DNA of 64,000 nucleotides. Origin: Marthasterias glacialis. Its lineage: Eukaryota > Echinodermata > Asteroidea > Forcipulatida > Asteriidae. The DNA lies in contig OU452231.1 of NCBI GenBank assembly GCA_911728455.2, positions 14,899,838-14,963,837 on the forward strand. The letters are read 5' to 3'. Below, one piece after another: positions 1 through 10,341 of this stretch. Under the pieces are notes generated by a model that was not told the origin of the DNA, made no database searches, and saw only the letters and a program-made list of their open reading frames with translations. Position numbers and translations under genes: made by a program. Each line of letters opens with the position of its first letter. Position 1 is the first letter of the stretch.

Positions 1-87
1 CTAAGCAATCATCATAACACTGGAATATTAACTATTAACTAAAATGTTAAAAACCTAATTGTTCTAAACATGTTTGCGACTCATTTG

Positions 88-821
88 ATAGTAGACCAGC
101 CAAACATGAAAAAGAGCTCTAGAAAAAATTTGGACGGCATAGTTTGTTAATGGCTGGCATCCATGCTAGATATATTGTTCATGGTCTTGGGCAGATGAAT
201 AGGCCGGATGCCACCCTCAAATTTGAATTTTAAGGTCATTCCGGGGTCAAAAGGTCAAATAAGGTCAAAATCTGTAGTTTCAGGATTTTTAATCAATAAT
301 GATCTGTATCAGTAGATCTATCCATAAAATGTATTTTTATCATCATGGTGACATCACAAGGCTGTCAAATGAAGAGTAAAACATTAATTTTGTGCACAAA
401 CGTATAGTGAAATGGAACATAAAAGTGCCATTATCTCAAAAACTGTACATTTGCACATATCAAAGTTACATGTACTCCAGATTTTTCTTGGAATATTTAT
501 TTTGAAAACTAATGGTTCTGATCAGTCGATAGACATCCCAGGCAGTTTTTAAAATCGTAATGTTGAACAATTTTGGAAATTTCGGGCAGACGCGGGGGGT
601 ATCCTGAAACAAGGTTTTGCTAAAATGGGGTTATCGTGTAGTGTCACTGTTTTGTCATGTATAGCGTAAAATGAACTACACAACGGAAGACTATGGATGG
701 TAACAACCAAAGCCAGTCGTTACAACTATTAATCAAGGAACCTTTTCATTTACTTGCTCCATAAATGAGTAAAATTTGATAATTCTGGACACTATGTAGG
801 GTCCTCTGTTGCCTAGCAACC
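88..821 (+). repeat. Left long terminal inverted repeat
   Basis: Reads almost base for base as the reverse complement of 4170-4891. Matching landmarks are GGACGGCATAGTTTGTTAAT near 134, the stretch around GGCCGGATGCCACCCTCAAA near 202, the TGACCTT-rich tract near 235-270, and CTCTGTTGCCTAGCAACC at 804-821. A short patch near 103-130 differs between arms. The arm contains no ORF; the coding region begins at its inner edge. Confidence 0.85.
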
Positions 822-3770
822 GCCCTTTAGCTCTTAATGAGGCCACCAGTTTGGTTGATCCCACCGTGACAACAGCAGGGATGCTACCTATTCTTCAGGC
901 GCCAGCAGATGACAATGATACACTCACCACTGTGATCAATCGTTTTATGGACATTTCAAAGCACATTGGTCAAAAGCATACCATCATCACAGCTGACCAG
1001 CCATTGTACAGCAGAGGAAAAGAACTGATATGGGCAAATCCGAAGTTTGAGAATGTGATTTTTCTCATGGGAGGACTGCATATCTGCTTCAACTTCCTGA
1101 AAGGTATAGGCCAACACATGGAAAGTGCAGGGCTTGATGACCTATGGACAGAAGCAGGTGTTTATGCGGCCAACACTACTGATACCATGTTGGATGGTAA
1201 GGCCTACTATCGCACTGTTAGAGGACACCAGCTGACGTATGAGGCTCTGTGGCACATCATAATGGCCTACGTTTGAGTCATGGATGTTGGAAAATCGTGA
1301 ACGAGATGTAGAAATTGAAAAGCTTGCCCAAACTGTGGCTAAACTGTTCGACAAGGAAGGTGACAATCACAGAACCGAACTTTGTGAGGCAGTTGGCGAA
1401 ATTACGAACTTTATGAGCAACAACACAATTACAGACTCCCTGAAGGAGTTTAGCATGCATCTCTCTGACAATCCAAACTTCAGACTATGATCTACGTACA
1501 TGGAGATGGTTGAGATTCTGCTGGACCTTATCAGGGCTCAGAGAGATGGCAACTGGACCCTTCATCTAGAAACATTTTCAGCAATGCTGCCATGGCTTAC
1601 CATCTACGATCACACTAACTATGCCCGACGGGGACCTGTCTTTCTTGCGGATATGAAATTCCTCGAAACGACAGCACCAGAAGTTCATACTGAGCTCACA
1701 AACGGGAAGTTTGTCGTCAAGAGGACCAAAAGGCGCTTCAACCAAGTTTCTGCCGATCAGGCAACTGAGTGGATGAACAAGACATGCAAGATGCAAAATG
1801 GCATAATTGGTATAACAAGAACGATCAAGCAAGAGACAAATTCTGCATCACTTGGTCAGAGCGATCAATCATCACTCAAGACGTACGATCTCTCTTCAAT
1901 CTAGCAGATGACGAGGAAGAGGCTGTCTTCACTCGTTCTGATAGTCTACCATCCCGCACAAAACGTGATGTTGATGATGTGAAGAAGCTTGTCACACAGC
2001 TGAAAAGATTTGATGTGTTTCGAGAACACACAACCATGGTCGCAGGGGACGATGCCGATATTGACTCTGATGTTAGCGAGATACCTCTTGTATCGCTTGC
2101 AACCGGGGACACCGCCTCAGGTGATGTCATGAGCGATCTTCTAACGGCTGAGGGTCGTGGGAAGCAGCGTGTTCTTACTAATGTGAAGCAACGTTTGATT
2201 GAGGAAACTGTTGGTTTTCATGACACACTGACGAAACATCACTCAAAAACATTTGCTGATCTATACAAGGCAAACGTTTCTACAAAACAGAATCATAAGA
2301 CCATCAAAGCTGACAAAAAATTGATGCAAAGGTTACTAAATGCTGCCACTGGGGGCCGACCATTGGAAATGGAGAATATTCTGCAGCACGAGCTTTCCCC
2401 AATCCCGATGTCTCTTGCCAAGGCTGGAGGTGAGATGAACTCGACACAAAAGGCGGAACTAATCAACATCTTAATGTCAGGACTACAGACATCACCGGAA
2501 GTTCCCAAGAACGACATGAAGACATGGTGTGCTGATAGATGGTCATGCACTTTATCCAAGCTCTTGGGAAGCCTCAAGGATGTCATACATTTGGTGACTA
2601 TGCTGCTGTATTCATATCTACAGTGACGAAACATCTTGGAGATAATACAAGGGTTGATGTGGTATTTGATCGTTACATCGGTGAAGGCTCAATCAAGGCC
2701 GTAACTCAATCCAAGCGCACAGGGAAAAGAAAGCCGATTCGTAAACTTATCGATGGACCACATGTCCCACTTCCACAGGTTTGGAGTCAATTTATTGCCC
2801 TGGGTGAGAACAAGGCTGATTTAGCCAAGTTCCTGTCTCAAGCCATCTTGGAGAAAGATCTAACAGAAGGGCACGAGATAGTGACAGGCGGCGGTTTCCT
2901 CGATGCGACAGACGCCAGGTCTAACAGGAGAGATAATGTAAAACTTCAAGGAAATCACGAGGAGGCTGACACCAGGCTAATACTCCATGCGTGTGAGGCG
3001 ATCACTGAAGGATATCGAAGAATTCTTTTTGTATGCAGAGATACTGATGTCATGCTTCTCCTTCTGCACCTCATTGCTGCAAAAGCTGCTGAGGTGTGGA
3101 TGATCTCCGGAACTGCAAAACAGAGGAAGTGTTATCCAATACATGCAATATATGGGTGACTTTCACTACCTGTGAGAGACAACCTTCTCAGCTTCCACGC
3201 ACTAACGGGCTGTGATACAACCTCCTTATTTACTGGCCACGGGAAGAAGACATGCTGGAAAACCTTTGAAAAACAACCGCTTCTCGTCAAGGGAATTGGG
3301 CGTGATGGTGAACTTGCGCCAGTTGAGCAGTTTGTGTGTCATTTATATGGTACACCTGAGCAGTCCAACGTCAATAATGCTAGGCTCCAACTCTTTGGTA
3401 AGGCAAATAAGGGTCTAGAAATGTTACCACCAACAAGAGATGCACTGGAACTTCACTCACCACGTGCCAACTACCAGGCAAAGATATGGTTGCAGGCGGA
3501 CAGAGAGCACATAGACGTCTCCCCGCCTATCGACACTGCGGCTTGGAAGAGGGTGTCTGGATGCTTGGAAGCTGTATGGACAAGACTACCCCCTATCCCA
3601 GATGCCTGTCTAGAACTAGTTTCCTGTGGCTGCAAATCAAAGTGCAAGACGGGCAGATGCAGCTGTTTCAGAAAGGACCTCAAGTGCACATTATGCTTGT
3701 GGATGTGACGCAATTGACTGTAGCAACCCGGCTGGTCAATAGACTAGCAAATTCAGACGTTCGTGTACAC
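809..3770 (+). pseudogene. Element-encoded protein: unknown N-terminal region, FEN1/PIN-like nuclease, CXC domain (frameshifted)
   Basis: Reading pieces in several frames: 809-1276, 1284-1490, 1500-1904, 1769-2626, 2539-3159, 3172-3708, then another frame to about 3750. The first piece (motifs ITADQPLYSRGKEL, LMGGLHICFNFLKGIGQ, RGHQLTYEALW) matches a type of uncharacterised invertebrate protein but no domain I can name. The middle shows the acidic motifs of the FEN1/PIN fold in order: LIDGHAL (about 2527), VVFDRY followed by SIKAV..SKR (about 2660), HEEADTR (about 2952), RDTDV (about 3040), ALTGCDTTS with GHGKK (about 3199). The C-terminus has CGCKSKC, GRCSCF, LKC and, after a frameshift at about 3695, CGCD and C, the spacing of a tesmin/TSO1-type CXC DNA-binding domain. 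The 809 start is a TTG and probably not the true start; an upstream or spliced start is likely. Function as the element's nuclease is inference. Confidence 0.6.
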
Positions 3771-4169
3771 ACAGCTGTAGACCTTTATGGCCATGTTGAT
3801 TCACTCTTACTATACTTTTTGGCCACCTCCCAAAGTAGAAAAAGTCAAACAAATCCTTGCCAAAAGCAAAACGTTTGACAGTGTTTGTAAAATATAAAGC
3901 ACTGACGTTTTTTTAAAATTATATTACCATGTGTGATTTACAGAAAAAAAATCACCAACGATCTGATACAAATATTCTTTGATACACTATGTAAAGCCTC
4001 TTTCCGAGGTGTCACACTTTTTATTTTGTAATTACCATACATGGTTCGCAAGTTGAAAATTCACTTTTTACTAACAGTTAAACACTTTAAAAGTCAGAGA
4101 GACATTTCAGGCCCAACCATACATTTTTGGGCGAAATGTAACTTTGTAATGACGCAGAAGTTTCCCAAT

Positions 4170-4891
4170 GGTTGCTAGGCAACAGAAGACCCAATATAGT
4201 GTCTTGATTGCCAATTGTAGTCATTTATGATGTAAGTCAATGGAAATGTTCCTGGTTAAATAGGTCTTATGACTGGCTTTGGTCGTTACAATCCATAGCC
4301 TTCCGTTGTGTAGTCCCTTATACGCTATGCATTACTAAACAGTGGCACTACTCGTTAAACCCATTTTAGCAAAAGCTAGTTTCAGGATACCCCCCGAGCC
4401 TGCCCGAAATTTCCAAAATTGTTCAATATTACGATTTTAAAAACTGCCTGGGATGTCTATCGACTGATCAGAACCATTGATTTTCAAAATAAATGTTCCA
4501 AGAAAGATCTGGAGTACATGTAACTTTGATATTTACAAACGTACACTTTTCGAGATAATGGCACTTTTATGTTTCATTTCACTATACGTTTGTGCACAAA
4601 ATGAAAGTTTTACTCGTCATTTGACAGCCTTGTGATGTCACCATGGTAATAAAAATACATTTTATGGATAGATCTACCCGACAATATCATTATTGGTCAA
4701 AAATCCTGAAAACAAAGTTTTTGACCTTATTTGACCTTTTGACCCCGGAATGACCTTAAAATTCAAATTTGAGGGTGGCATCCGGCCTATTCGTCTGCCC
4801 AAGACCATGAACAATATATCTAGCATGGATGCCAGCCATTAACAAACTATGCCGTCCAAAGTAAAATTTTACTCCTTGGCTGGTCTACTAT
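4170..4891 (-). repeat. Right long terminal inverted repeat
   Basis: Reverse complement partner of 88-821. The 3771-4169 stretch between the gene and this arm holds no ORF and probably represents the element's 3' untranslated region. Confidence 0.85.
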
Positions 4892-5258
4892 GATGTTTAT
4901 GCAAGTTAAAGTTTCAGATTTAGTTAAGACTTAAAATCTTAACTCAAAATGAATTTGTATTTGATATCTTTTGGCTAAAGTGTGAAGACATCAGAGCCTG
5001 CAGAATGAGAGGAGTGATGCAGCAAAGAGAGCTGCCCCTGAAAAAGAGAAAGGAGAACATTTAGTATTTTTCAAGACTTTGTTCTGTTAATGTTCTGAGT
5101 TTTTTTTTTTAAGGTGTTCGGGCTTCAGTTCTGTTTGTTAGGTGTTCATGCAGCAGCGTGAACACCTGCTGCTATTTTTATTTTTAAAAAATTTTTTTTT
5201 TTAGGTGTTCGTGCAGCAGTGTGAATACCTCTTGGTTTTGTTCTAGTTTTTTTTTTTC
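4892..5258. repeat. T-rich DNA with R1 hairpin repeats
   Basis: Contains at least two copies of a hairpin that begins AGGTGTTC and ends with its complement: 5140-5167 (stems AGGTGTTCA and TGAACACCT) and 5203-5230 (AGGTGTTCG with GAATACCT), each followed by T runs or CTTGGTTTTGTTC. The same hairpin type recurs at 61127, 63499 and 63550. No gene is seen. Confidence 0.6.
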
Positions 5259-5383
5259 AGAGGCCATTCAACCGGTTACTGCCATGTAGCCAGGGATCAC
5301 ATCCATAATATATACGATACAACCGTAGAGCTAGCTCTATGGATATAACCTGGGAAGCGGCAGCAAGGGGATCTACCTCAAGC
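5259..5383 (+). repeat. ~125 bp direct repeat, copy 1
   Basis: Starts CAGAGGCCATTCAACCGGTT and ends GGGGATCTACCT. A second copy lies in the same orientation at 6030-6153 and differs at only about ten positions. Both contain the small palindrome AGAGCTAGCTCT. Origin unknown; together they bracket the tRNA-like sequence at 5908-5980. The rest of 5384-5907 shows nothing recognisable. Confidence 0.8.
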
Positions 5384-5907
5384 AGTGCTTGATTTGAGGT
5401 AAAAGTCCACAAGACTGCAGGGCTTGTAGCTCAAAATGTTTACCGGACCAGAATTGATTTTACAAGACCAGAATCTTAATGAGAAAGAACTTTCCACAAA
5501 GTTTAAAATGGACACTGTTTTTATTTGAACAAGCACTAAGAGAAGATTTGTCTTATTTGTCTTGAGGGTAAGAATATTTTGATACTCAACAGAATTGAAA
5601 GATATTGATCAGATTCAAAGTCAACATTTTAAACATAATTTTTCGTATTTCTTTTTGTCAAAGATATTACACAGTGAGGTATTATTAATTATTCAATTGA
5701 AGAAAACAAGACCGTCGGACTTGTCCGTTTGTGAGTTTACTGGCCCGATGCTAAAATCACTAGCCTCAGGCCTGTGGTCCAGTGTAAAATTCGAGCCCTG
5801 TCAAGGGTGATGCAACTTTTTGTTTTATATATCAACCAATAAACCACAAGGGAAACTGACTAGGTAAATTTTAAATAAATTTTTCGGTGAACAAAGAAAA
5901 ATTGACT

Positions 5908-5980
5908 GGAGCAGGATTTGAACCTGCGACCACCGGTTTAACAAACCCGACGCTCTACCAACTGAGCTATCCAGCCCTAA
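5908..5980 (-). tRNA. tRNA-like sequence (tRNA pseudogene or SINE head)
   Basis: On the minus strand 73 nt fold like a tRNA. Acceptor arms GGCTGGA and TCCAGTC pair with one G-U. The D arm is GCTC/GAGC and contains the A box TAGCTCAGTTGG. The T arm is GCAGG/CCTGC around TTCAAAT, giving the B box GGTTCAAATCC. The anticodon arm is imperfect: a seven-base loop TTGTTAA (anticodon GTT, Asn) needs a C/G-G mismatch in the stem and one extra base before it. A TTTTT pol III stop follows two bases after the end. The defective anticodon stem and the flanking repeats favour a tRNA-derived SINE head or pseudogene over a working tRNA. The overlapping plus-strand reading frame (AGFEPATTG) is a by-product of this sequence. 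Confidence 0.55.
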
Positions 5981-6029
5981 TGTTGGTGGTCTCCCTATTT
6001 TGTCAATATGTTTGTTTGGGGGGTGCCAG

Positions 6030-6153
6030 TCAGAAGCCATTCAACCGGTTACTGCCGTGTAGCCAGGGATCACACCCATAAATGTATATGATACAACCAT
6101 AGAGCTAGCTCTATGGACATAACCTGGGAAGCGGCAGCATGGGGATCTACCTT
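6030..6153 (+). repeat. ~125 bp direct repeat, copy 2
   Basis: Second copy of the block at 5259-5383, starting CAGAAGCCATTCAACCGGTT. After it, a short AACTTTTTGTTTTA motif also matches 5814-5826, suggesting that the whole 5.2-6.2 kb stretch is a composite repeat. Confidence 0.8.
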
Positions 6154-6345
6154 AACTTTTTGTTTTAAATATCAAGTATTTTTTTTCTAGTTTTTCTTTT
6201 CTTCTTCATTTTCTTCTTCCCCTCAACTCTTCTATTCAGCAAGATTGAAACTGAATTGAGCCTTGAAACTCATCGGGCAATTGAACCTCAAGATGAAGAA
6301 GGCACAAATCATCGGGTGCTGAATTACATTCAATAAAAATTTAAT

Positions 6346-6490
6346 ATCTGAAAAAATCACAACTCCTGAACACATTGAATTTTTACAAATCTATATTTTT
6401 TCGGCAAGGTCTTCAAAAACTGAACAAATGCTTCACACAAGTGACCCCAATTTGACCTTGTCTCCCGGTTTGAACCAGGTTGAAGCAAAA
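6346..6490 (+). repeat. Dispersed repeat R2 (copy)
   Basis: Diverged copy of a block that elsewhere reads: AACTCCTGAAGTACACAATG, ATTTTTACAAT, CATCGGAAAGGTCTT, GACCCCAATTTGACCTTGTC, then an inverted CCGGTT/AACCGG pair. Other plus-strand copies are at 8215-8355, 19380-19515, 61360-61500, 63165-63300 and 63710-63845; a minus copy lies at 59870-60010. No gene is seen from 6491 to 8214; the 150-codon plus-strand frame at 7241-7693 has no family features and I do not call it. Confidence 0.6.
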
Positions 6491-8214
6491 AAGGCATTTC
6501 CGAGAGCTATTTTGAGCTCTGGAGCCAAATTGGTGGAAAATTGAAAAAACGGTTTCAATAGAAACTCATACCCGTTGCAGAAATATGATCTTTTACATCA
6601 TCACTGCATCACCCTGAAAAATGACTACAGGGTCTTGAATAAATTGTTTTCTAACTTTGAAATTATGCATCAGAATTTGTTCAATATTTAGTGTCAATAC
6701 TAATACAATTTGAAAATTTATGTCAGTCAACTTACCATAACTTCAGACAAAATGAACAAAAGAAATTTTTATTAAAGTTTTGAAGGATGCTTATATAACA
6801 ATAGACCGATTGCGTGACAATGTGGACATGTGGTCACGTGACCCCCTATTGGGTAAACCGCTGTACAGCTGATGGCAAAATAAGTGTAAAGAGATAAGCC
6901 GTGACACAGAGTAAGTTCGAAAACAGTTGATTTTACTTTTGTTAAGTGATAAATTAGTTAATCAGCCCCTTTATTTAAAGTAGTATGTTGTGGCATTAAT
7001 TTAAATCACATCTGTGTTTCATAATTTAACAGAATTCTACTAAAAAAGAGGTTTTTTTAGCAATGCGTTACCGGCGTCGGACAACTATTATGTAGCCACC
7101 CATCTGTTATTTTGTTTGTAATGTTGGCCTAAATCACTGTAAAAAAAGGATAAACAATGTTGGAAAATTGAGCATTAATACCTAGCCTTGCAGAATTTCA
7201 AACAAGCAAAGGAATCACACAGTTTTGGATAGCAATTTCTTTGGAGGATTTCAGCTTCAAAACTTCAAATTTTTGTGTTGAAAAGTGTGTGGTGATCGCG
7301 GTCGTCTGGCCTAACGTTCCGTCGTGTGCTGTACACATCGTGCACATTTATACCGTACTTTTACAATTTTCAAGAATGCTTGAACTGTCCTTACTGGCTT
7401 TATTCAGCCACTTGAAGGTCTCTGGTACAAACTCTGGATTATCTTTCACAGATTTGGAGCAAGAAAAGCCTCGATCGAATGAACTAAATGCATTAATCAT
7501 CGTGTACCGTACCAACCTTTCCTATGGAGGATGTCGTGTGTGTGTTTACATTTGTAAGCTACTTTTCTCCTTCTTGTTGCAGCTAGAGAATGGTCTTAAA
7601 CTAAATGTAACATGTTATGAATTGCATTCCCTGATTAAGTCTACACTTAAGAAGATATTCATGTTTCATTTGAAAACCAAATTCACAAGTTAACAGAGGA
7701 ATGCAGTACAAATGTCCGTGTGTAAAACACATAGGCCCGCTACACACGATGCGCAGAACTTCATTTCAGAAAAAGCTCTCCAAGACCATGTGTTTAGTGT
7801 TAGTCTCAAACTCATAACTTAAAAAAATTAAACTCAAATGAACCTTTAAACTTGCTCGACAATAGGCCGTATTATTAACAGCAAGAGGGCGCAATAATAG
7901 TTCCATTTGGAAAGTACACAAATCTTCAAAACATTAAAAATACAAATTTCCCAAGCAAATATCTTACACTGATTACATTGTAAAACTGTCAATAAAAAAA
8001 ACCCTAAAAAGTTGTATATGAACTGCTTTATTAGAAGTCTAATTGCATCTGTTTAACCACACTATTTCTATAGTTTGACCCCCAATCTACCCCAAAGGGT
8101 GTCCTCTTGCAGTCAAAAATAAGGCCTGTTGAACCTCAATATCAAGATGGCAACTTCACAACAATGCCATATTGACATCATCAGGTTATCGTAAATCAAA
8201 GTTTAATATGAAAA

Positions 8215-8355
8215 ATAAACAAACATTATTCCTGAACCATACAATTTATTTTAACAATTTATACATGACCGGAATGATCTTCAAAAACTGAATAAACACA
8301 TAACAAATGTGACCCAAAATTTAACACTGTCTTCCGGCTTAAACCGAAAGTTGAA
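8215..8355 (+). repeat. Dispersed repeat R2 (diverged copy)
   Basis: Recognisable from CTTCAAAAACTGAATAAA, GTGACCC, and CTTCCGGCTTAAACCG followed by AAGTTGAA, in the same order as in the other R2 copies. Immediately followed by R3 units. Confidence 0.55.
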
Positions 8356-8880
8356 TAAAACTGGAAAAGTCGTGTATGGTAAACACTAATAGTGCACTGC
8401 AAGCACCATCTGGTTCTATGGAAACATTGATTTTGAACCTTGACTTACTATGTATCCCAAGTTCAATAGACAATGTAGCAAGACCAATTTCAAACCTAAG
8501 TTTTCCTTTGATGGTGCGACCTTTTGAGTTGATATGCAAAGTCCTTCTCGACTTTTCACTCTGACCACGATTCTTTTGTTTTAGCAATAATGACCTCGAC
8601 ATTTGACCTAGGGGAGTCCAAAAACATTGTAGACTTATGAGGAATCCTAAGACCAATCTGCAAACCAAGTTTGGAGTTCATATGGCAAGTTCTTCTTGAG
8701 TCATCACTCTGACAAAAATTGTTTGTTTTAGCCATAAAGACCTCGACATTTGACCTAGGTGTTCCAAAAACAATAGACATCTGAGGCATCCCTAGACAAA
8801 CCCACACACCAAGTTAGGAGTTGATATTCCAAGTACTTCAATCACTCTGACAATGATTGCCCACTGACACATACAAGTGT
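8356..8880 (+). repeat. R3 tandem repeat, ~146 bp units
   Basis: Units contain TGACCTCGACATTTGACCTA, then GTCCAAAAACA, CCTAAGACCAATC, CCAAGTTTGGAGTT and TCACTCTGACAA. The unit start recurs at 8592 and 8739 (spacing 147). The same family occurs at 29212-29560 and 55143-55720. The overlapping long minus-strand frames at 8339-8807 arise from this repeat. From 8881 to 9189 nothing recognisable is seen. Confidence 0.7.
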
Positions 8881-9193
8881 GTATTCACCTGCAATCAGGG
8901 ACACCCTATTGTTCCTCTTGTTTATACTGTTTTGCAACACCTCCCATATGTTTTGTACACGTTTGACAACTGGGGACACTTGGCGAACCAGGGACTCTAT
9001 TGTTCCCTTTTCTTATAGAAAAGAACCACACTTGGATCTGTTCAAGCTAATCTTTCTACAGTTCTTCTTGGTCAAAGGCAGCTTAGCAAGAAGGTATCTA
9101 CTCTGGCATCTGGAGGAAGAGGTCAACCGAGCTATTGAATTCTAGTCCTCCCGTTTAGACGAGGTTTCCTCAACATGCTCAAAGGTTGAGAAA

Positions 9194-9685
9194 ATGGACT
9201 CTCGACTCGTCACTACTGAATGTGCCGTTGAAGACATGGACATGTTTCCCGACTGCTTGGATCGAATGGAGAAACATTCTAGAAGAAATAATTTGAGGTT
9301 AGTCGGCATTCCTCTGCCTAAACACAATCTAGAAGGTCCTGAAAACTGTATTCAAATTGTGGACGACATCCTTCATGAGTTCTTTGACCAGAATGATGTT
9401 AAGATTGAGAGAGCCCACAGAGATGGACCCAGAAAAGAAGGCGACAACAGTCAACAAATTTTGGTGAAATTTCTGAGTTTCCAAGACAAGATCAGTGTGA
9501 TTAAACAGGCCCGAACATGTCTTCAAGGACAATCATTTTTCTTTGTGGATGACCTTATTAAACGAGACCATCAGGAGAAGAGGGAAGTGGTCCACCCAAG
9601 TCAAACAAGCGTATAAGAAGGGAATCTGGTATCATTTCTCTGCTGGTCGCTGGAGAAATTCCAAGGGCTCTCCAGTGAACTTTTC
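9194..9685 (+). pseudogene. LINE A ORF1 protein (L1 ORF1p/transposase-22-like)
   Basis: Encodes a nucleic-acid-binding ORF1-type protein used by L1-group LINEs to package their RNA. Visible hallmarks are SRRNNLRLVGIP, EFFDQNDVKIERAHRDGP, QILVKFLSFQDKISVIKQAR and FFVDDLIKRD, the order found in the RRM-like core of L1 ORF1p. The frame stops at 9616, but KKGIWYHFSAGRWR continues in another frame, the usual C-terminal extension, so one frameshift lies near 9600. The N-terminal coiled coil is not visible, so the protein is 5' truncated or begins in another frame. Confidence 0.7.
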
Positions 9686-10341
9686 ATAAACTTTAAGTTT
9701 TCCCTTTTGACTGAGAGAAATTTTTGCCTTAACTAATGTTTGAATGTTGCTGATCCCCTTTACTTAAAGATGGGGTGAACAGACAGGCCAACTAGTGCAA
9801 GTTTGTCGTGTTATGTTAAAACAGTGGAATGCGATAACACTTTTTTCATCGTACTTATACTCGCATTTTTTGTGCTTTAAAATTTGTGTAAGTCGATAAT
9901 TCTTCTTTTTTTGATTTTTTTTTTTTATTGAAGAAAGTTTAGATAAGTGTATGGGTTAATTGTATTAGCAGTTTACTCTGTTTTTTTCATTTTGTACAAA
10001 GCAGCCTGCAATGTCGGAGAATGCTCTTTTGGTTCTATTACCAATGAGAACACTGTTTTGTTGTTGTCTTCTGTGTTTCCCTTCCTACCCCCCTCAGTCT
10101 CCCTTACCAAACGTCACCCCCCTTCCCTCTTTCACTAACCTTTCCTTACCCCCAATTTCCCATGTCTCTACCCACCCCCCGCCTAACTCCCCTTTAAGTA
10201 GAAAATCAGTTCAATCAGTGTTTTTACATTATAGCAAGAATAAGACACTCAAAATAGTCAAGTCGCCATTTCAGTTCAAATTAACCTGCCTGATATCAAT
10301 AAGTCTTATTACAATTTCTATGTTGATATTCAGTCAGCATA

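Larger units (their letters stand above)
88..4891 (+). mobile_element. DNA-transposon-like element with ~0.73 kb TIRs and a FEN1/PIN-like nuclease gene
   Basis: The two ends are long inverted repeats (88-821 and 4170-4891) that enclose one plus-strand coding region. The outermost shared bases are ATAGTAGACCAGCCA at the left, with its complement ending at 4891. Flanking bases give no convincing target duplication, so the exact ends may be a few bases further out, where similarity is weaker. The coding region (809-about 3770) is broken into at least six frames, so this copy is dead. The protein does not look like a classical DDE transposase I can name; its clearest domain resembles FEN1-type nucleases and it ends in a CXC cysteine domain. 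I cannot assign it to a named transposon superfamily. Confidence 0.75.

Noticed and set aside
5887-6081. Plus-strand peptide containing AGFEPATTG
   Set aside because: Antisense translation of the tRNA-like sequence, a well-known annotation artefact.
7241-7693. 150-codon plus-strand open frame
   Set aside because: No family motif, hydrophobic low-information composition, no supported splice borders or neighbours; length is within chance for AT-rich DNA.
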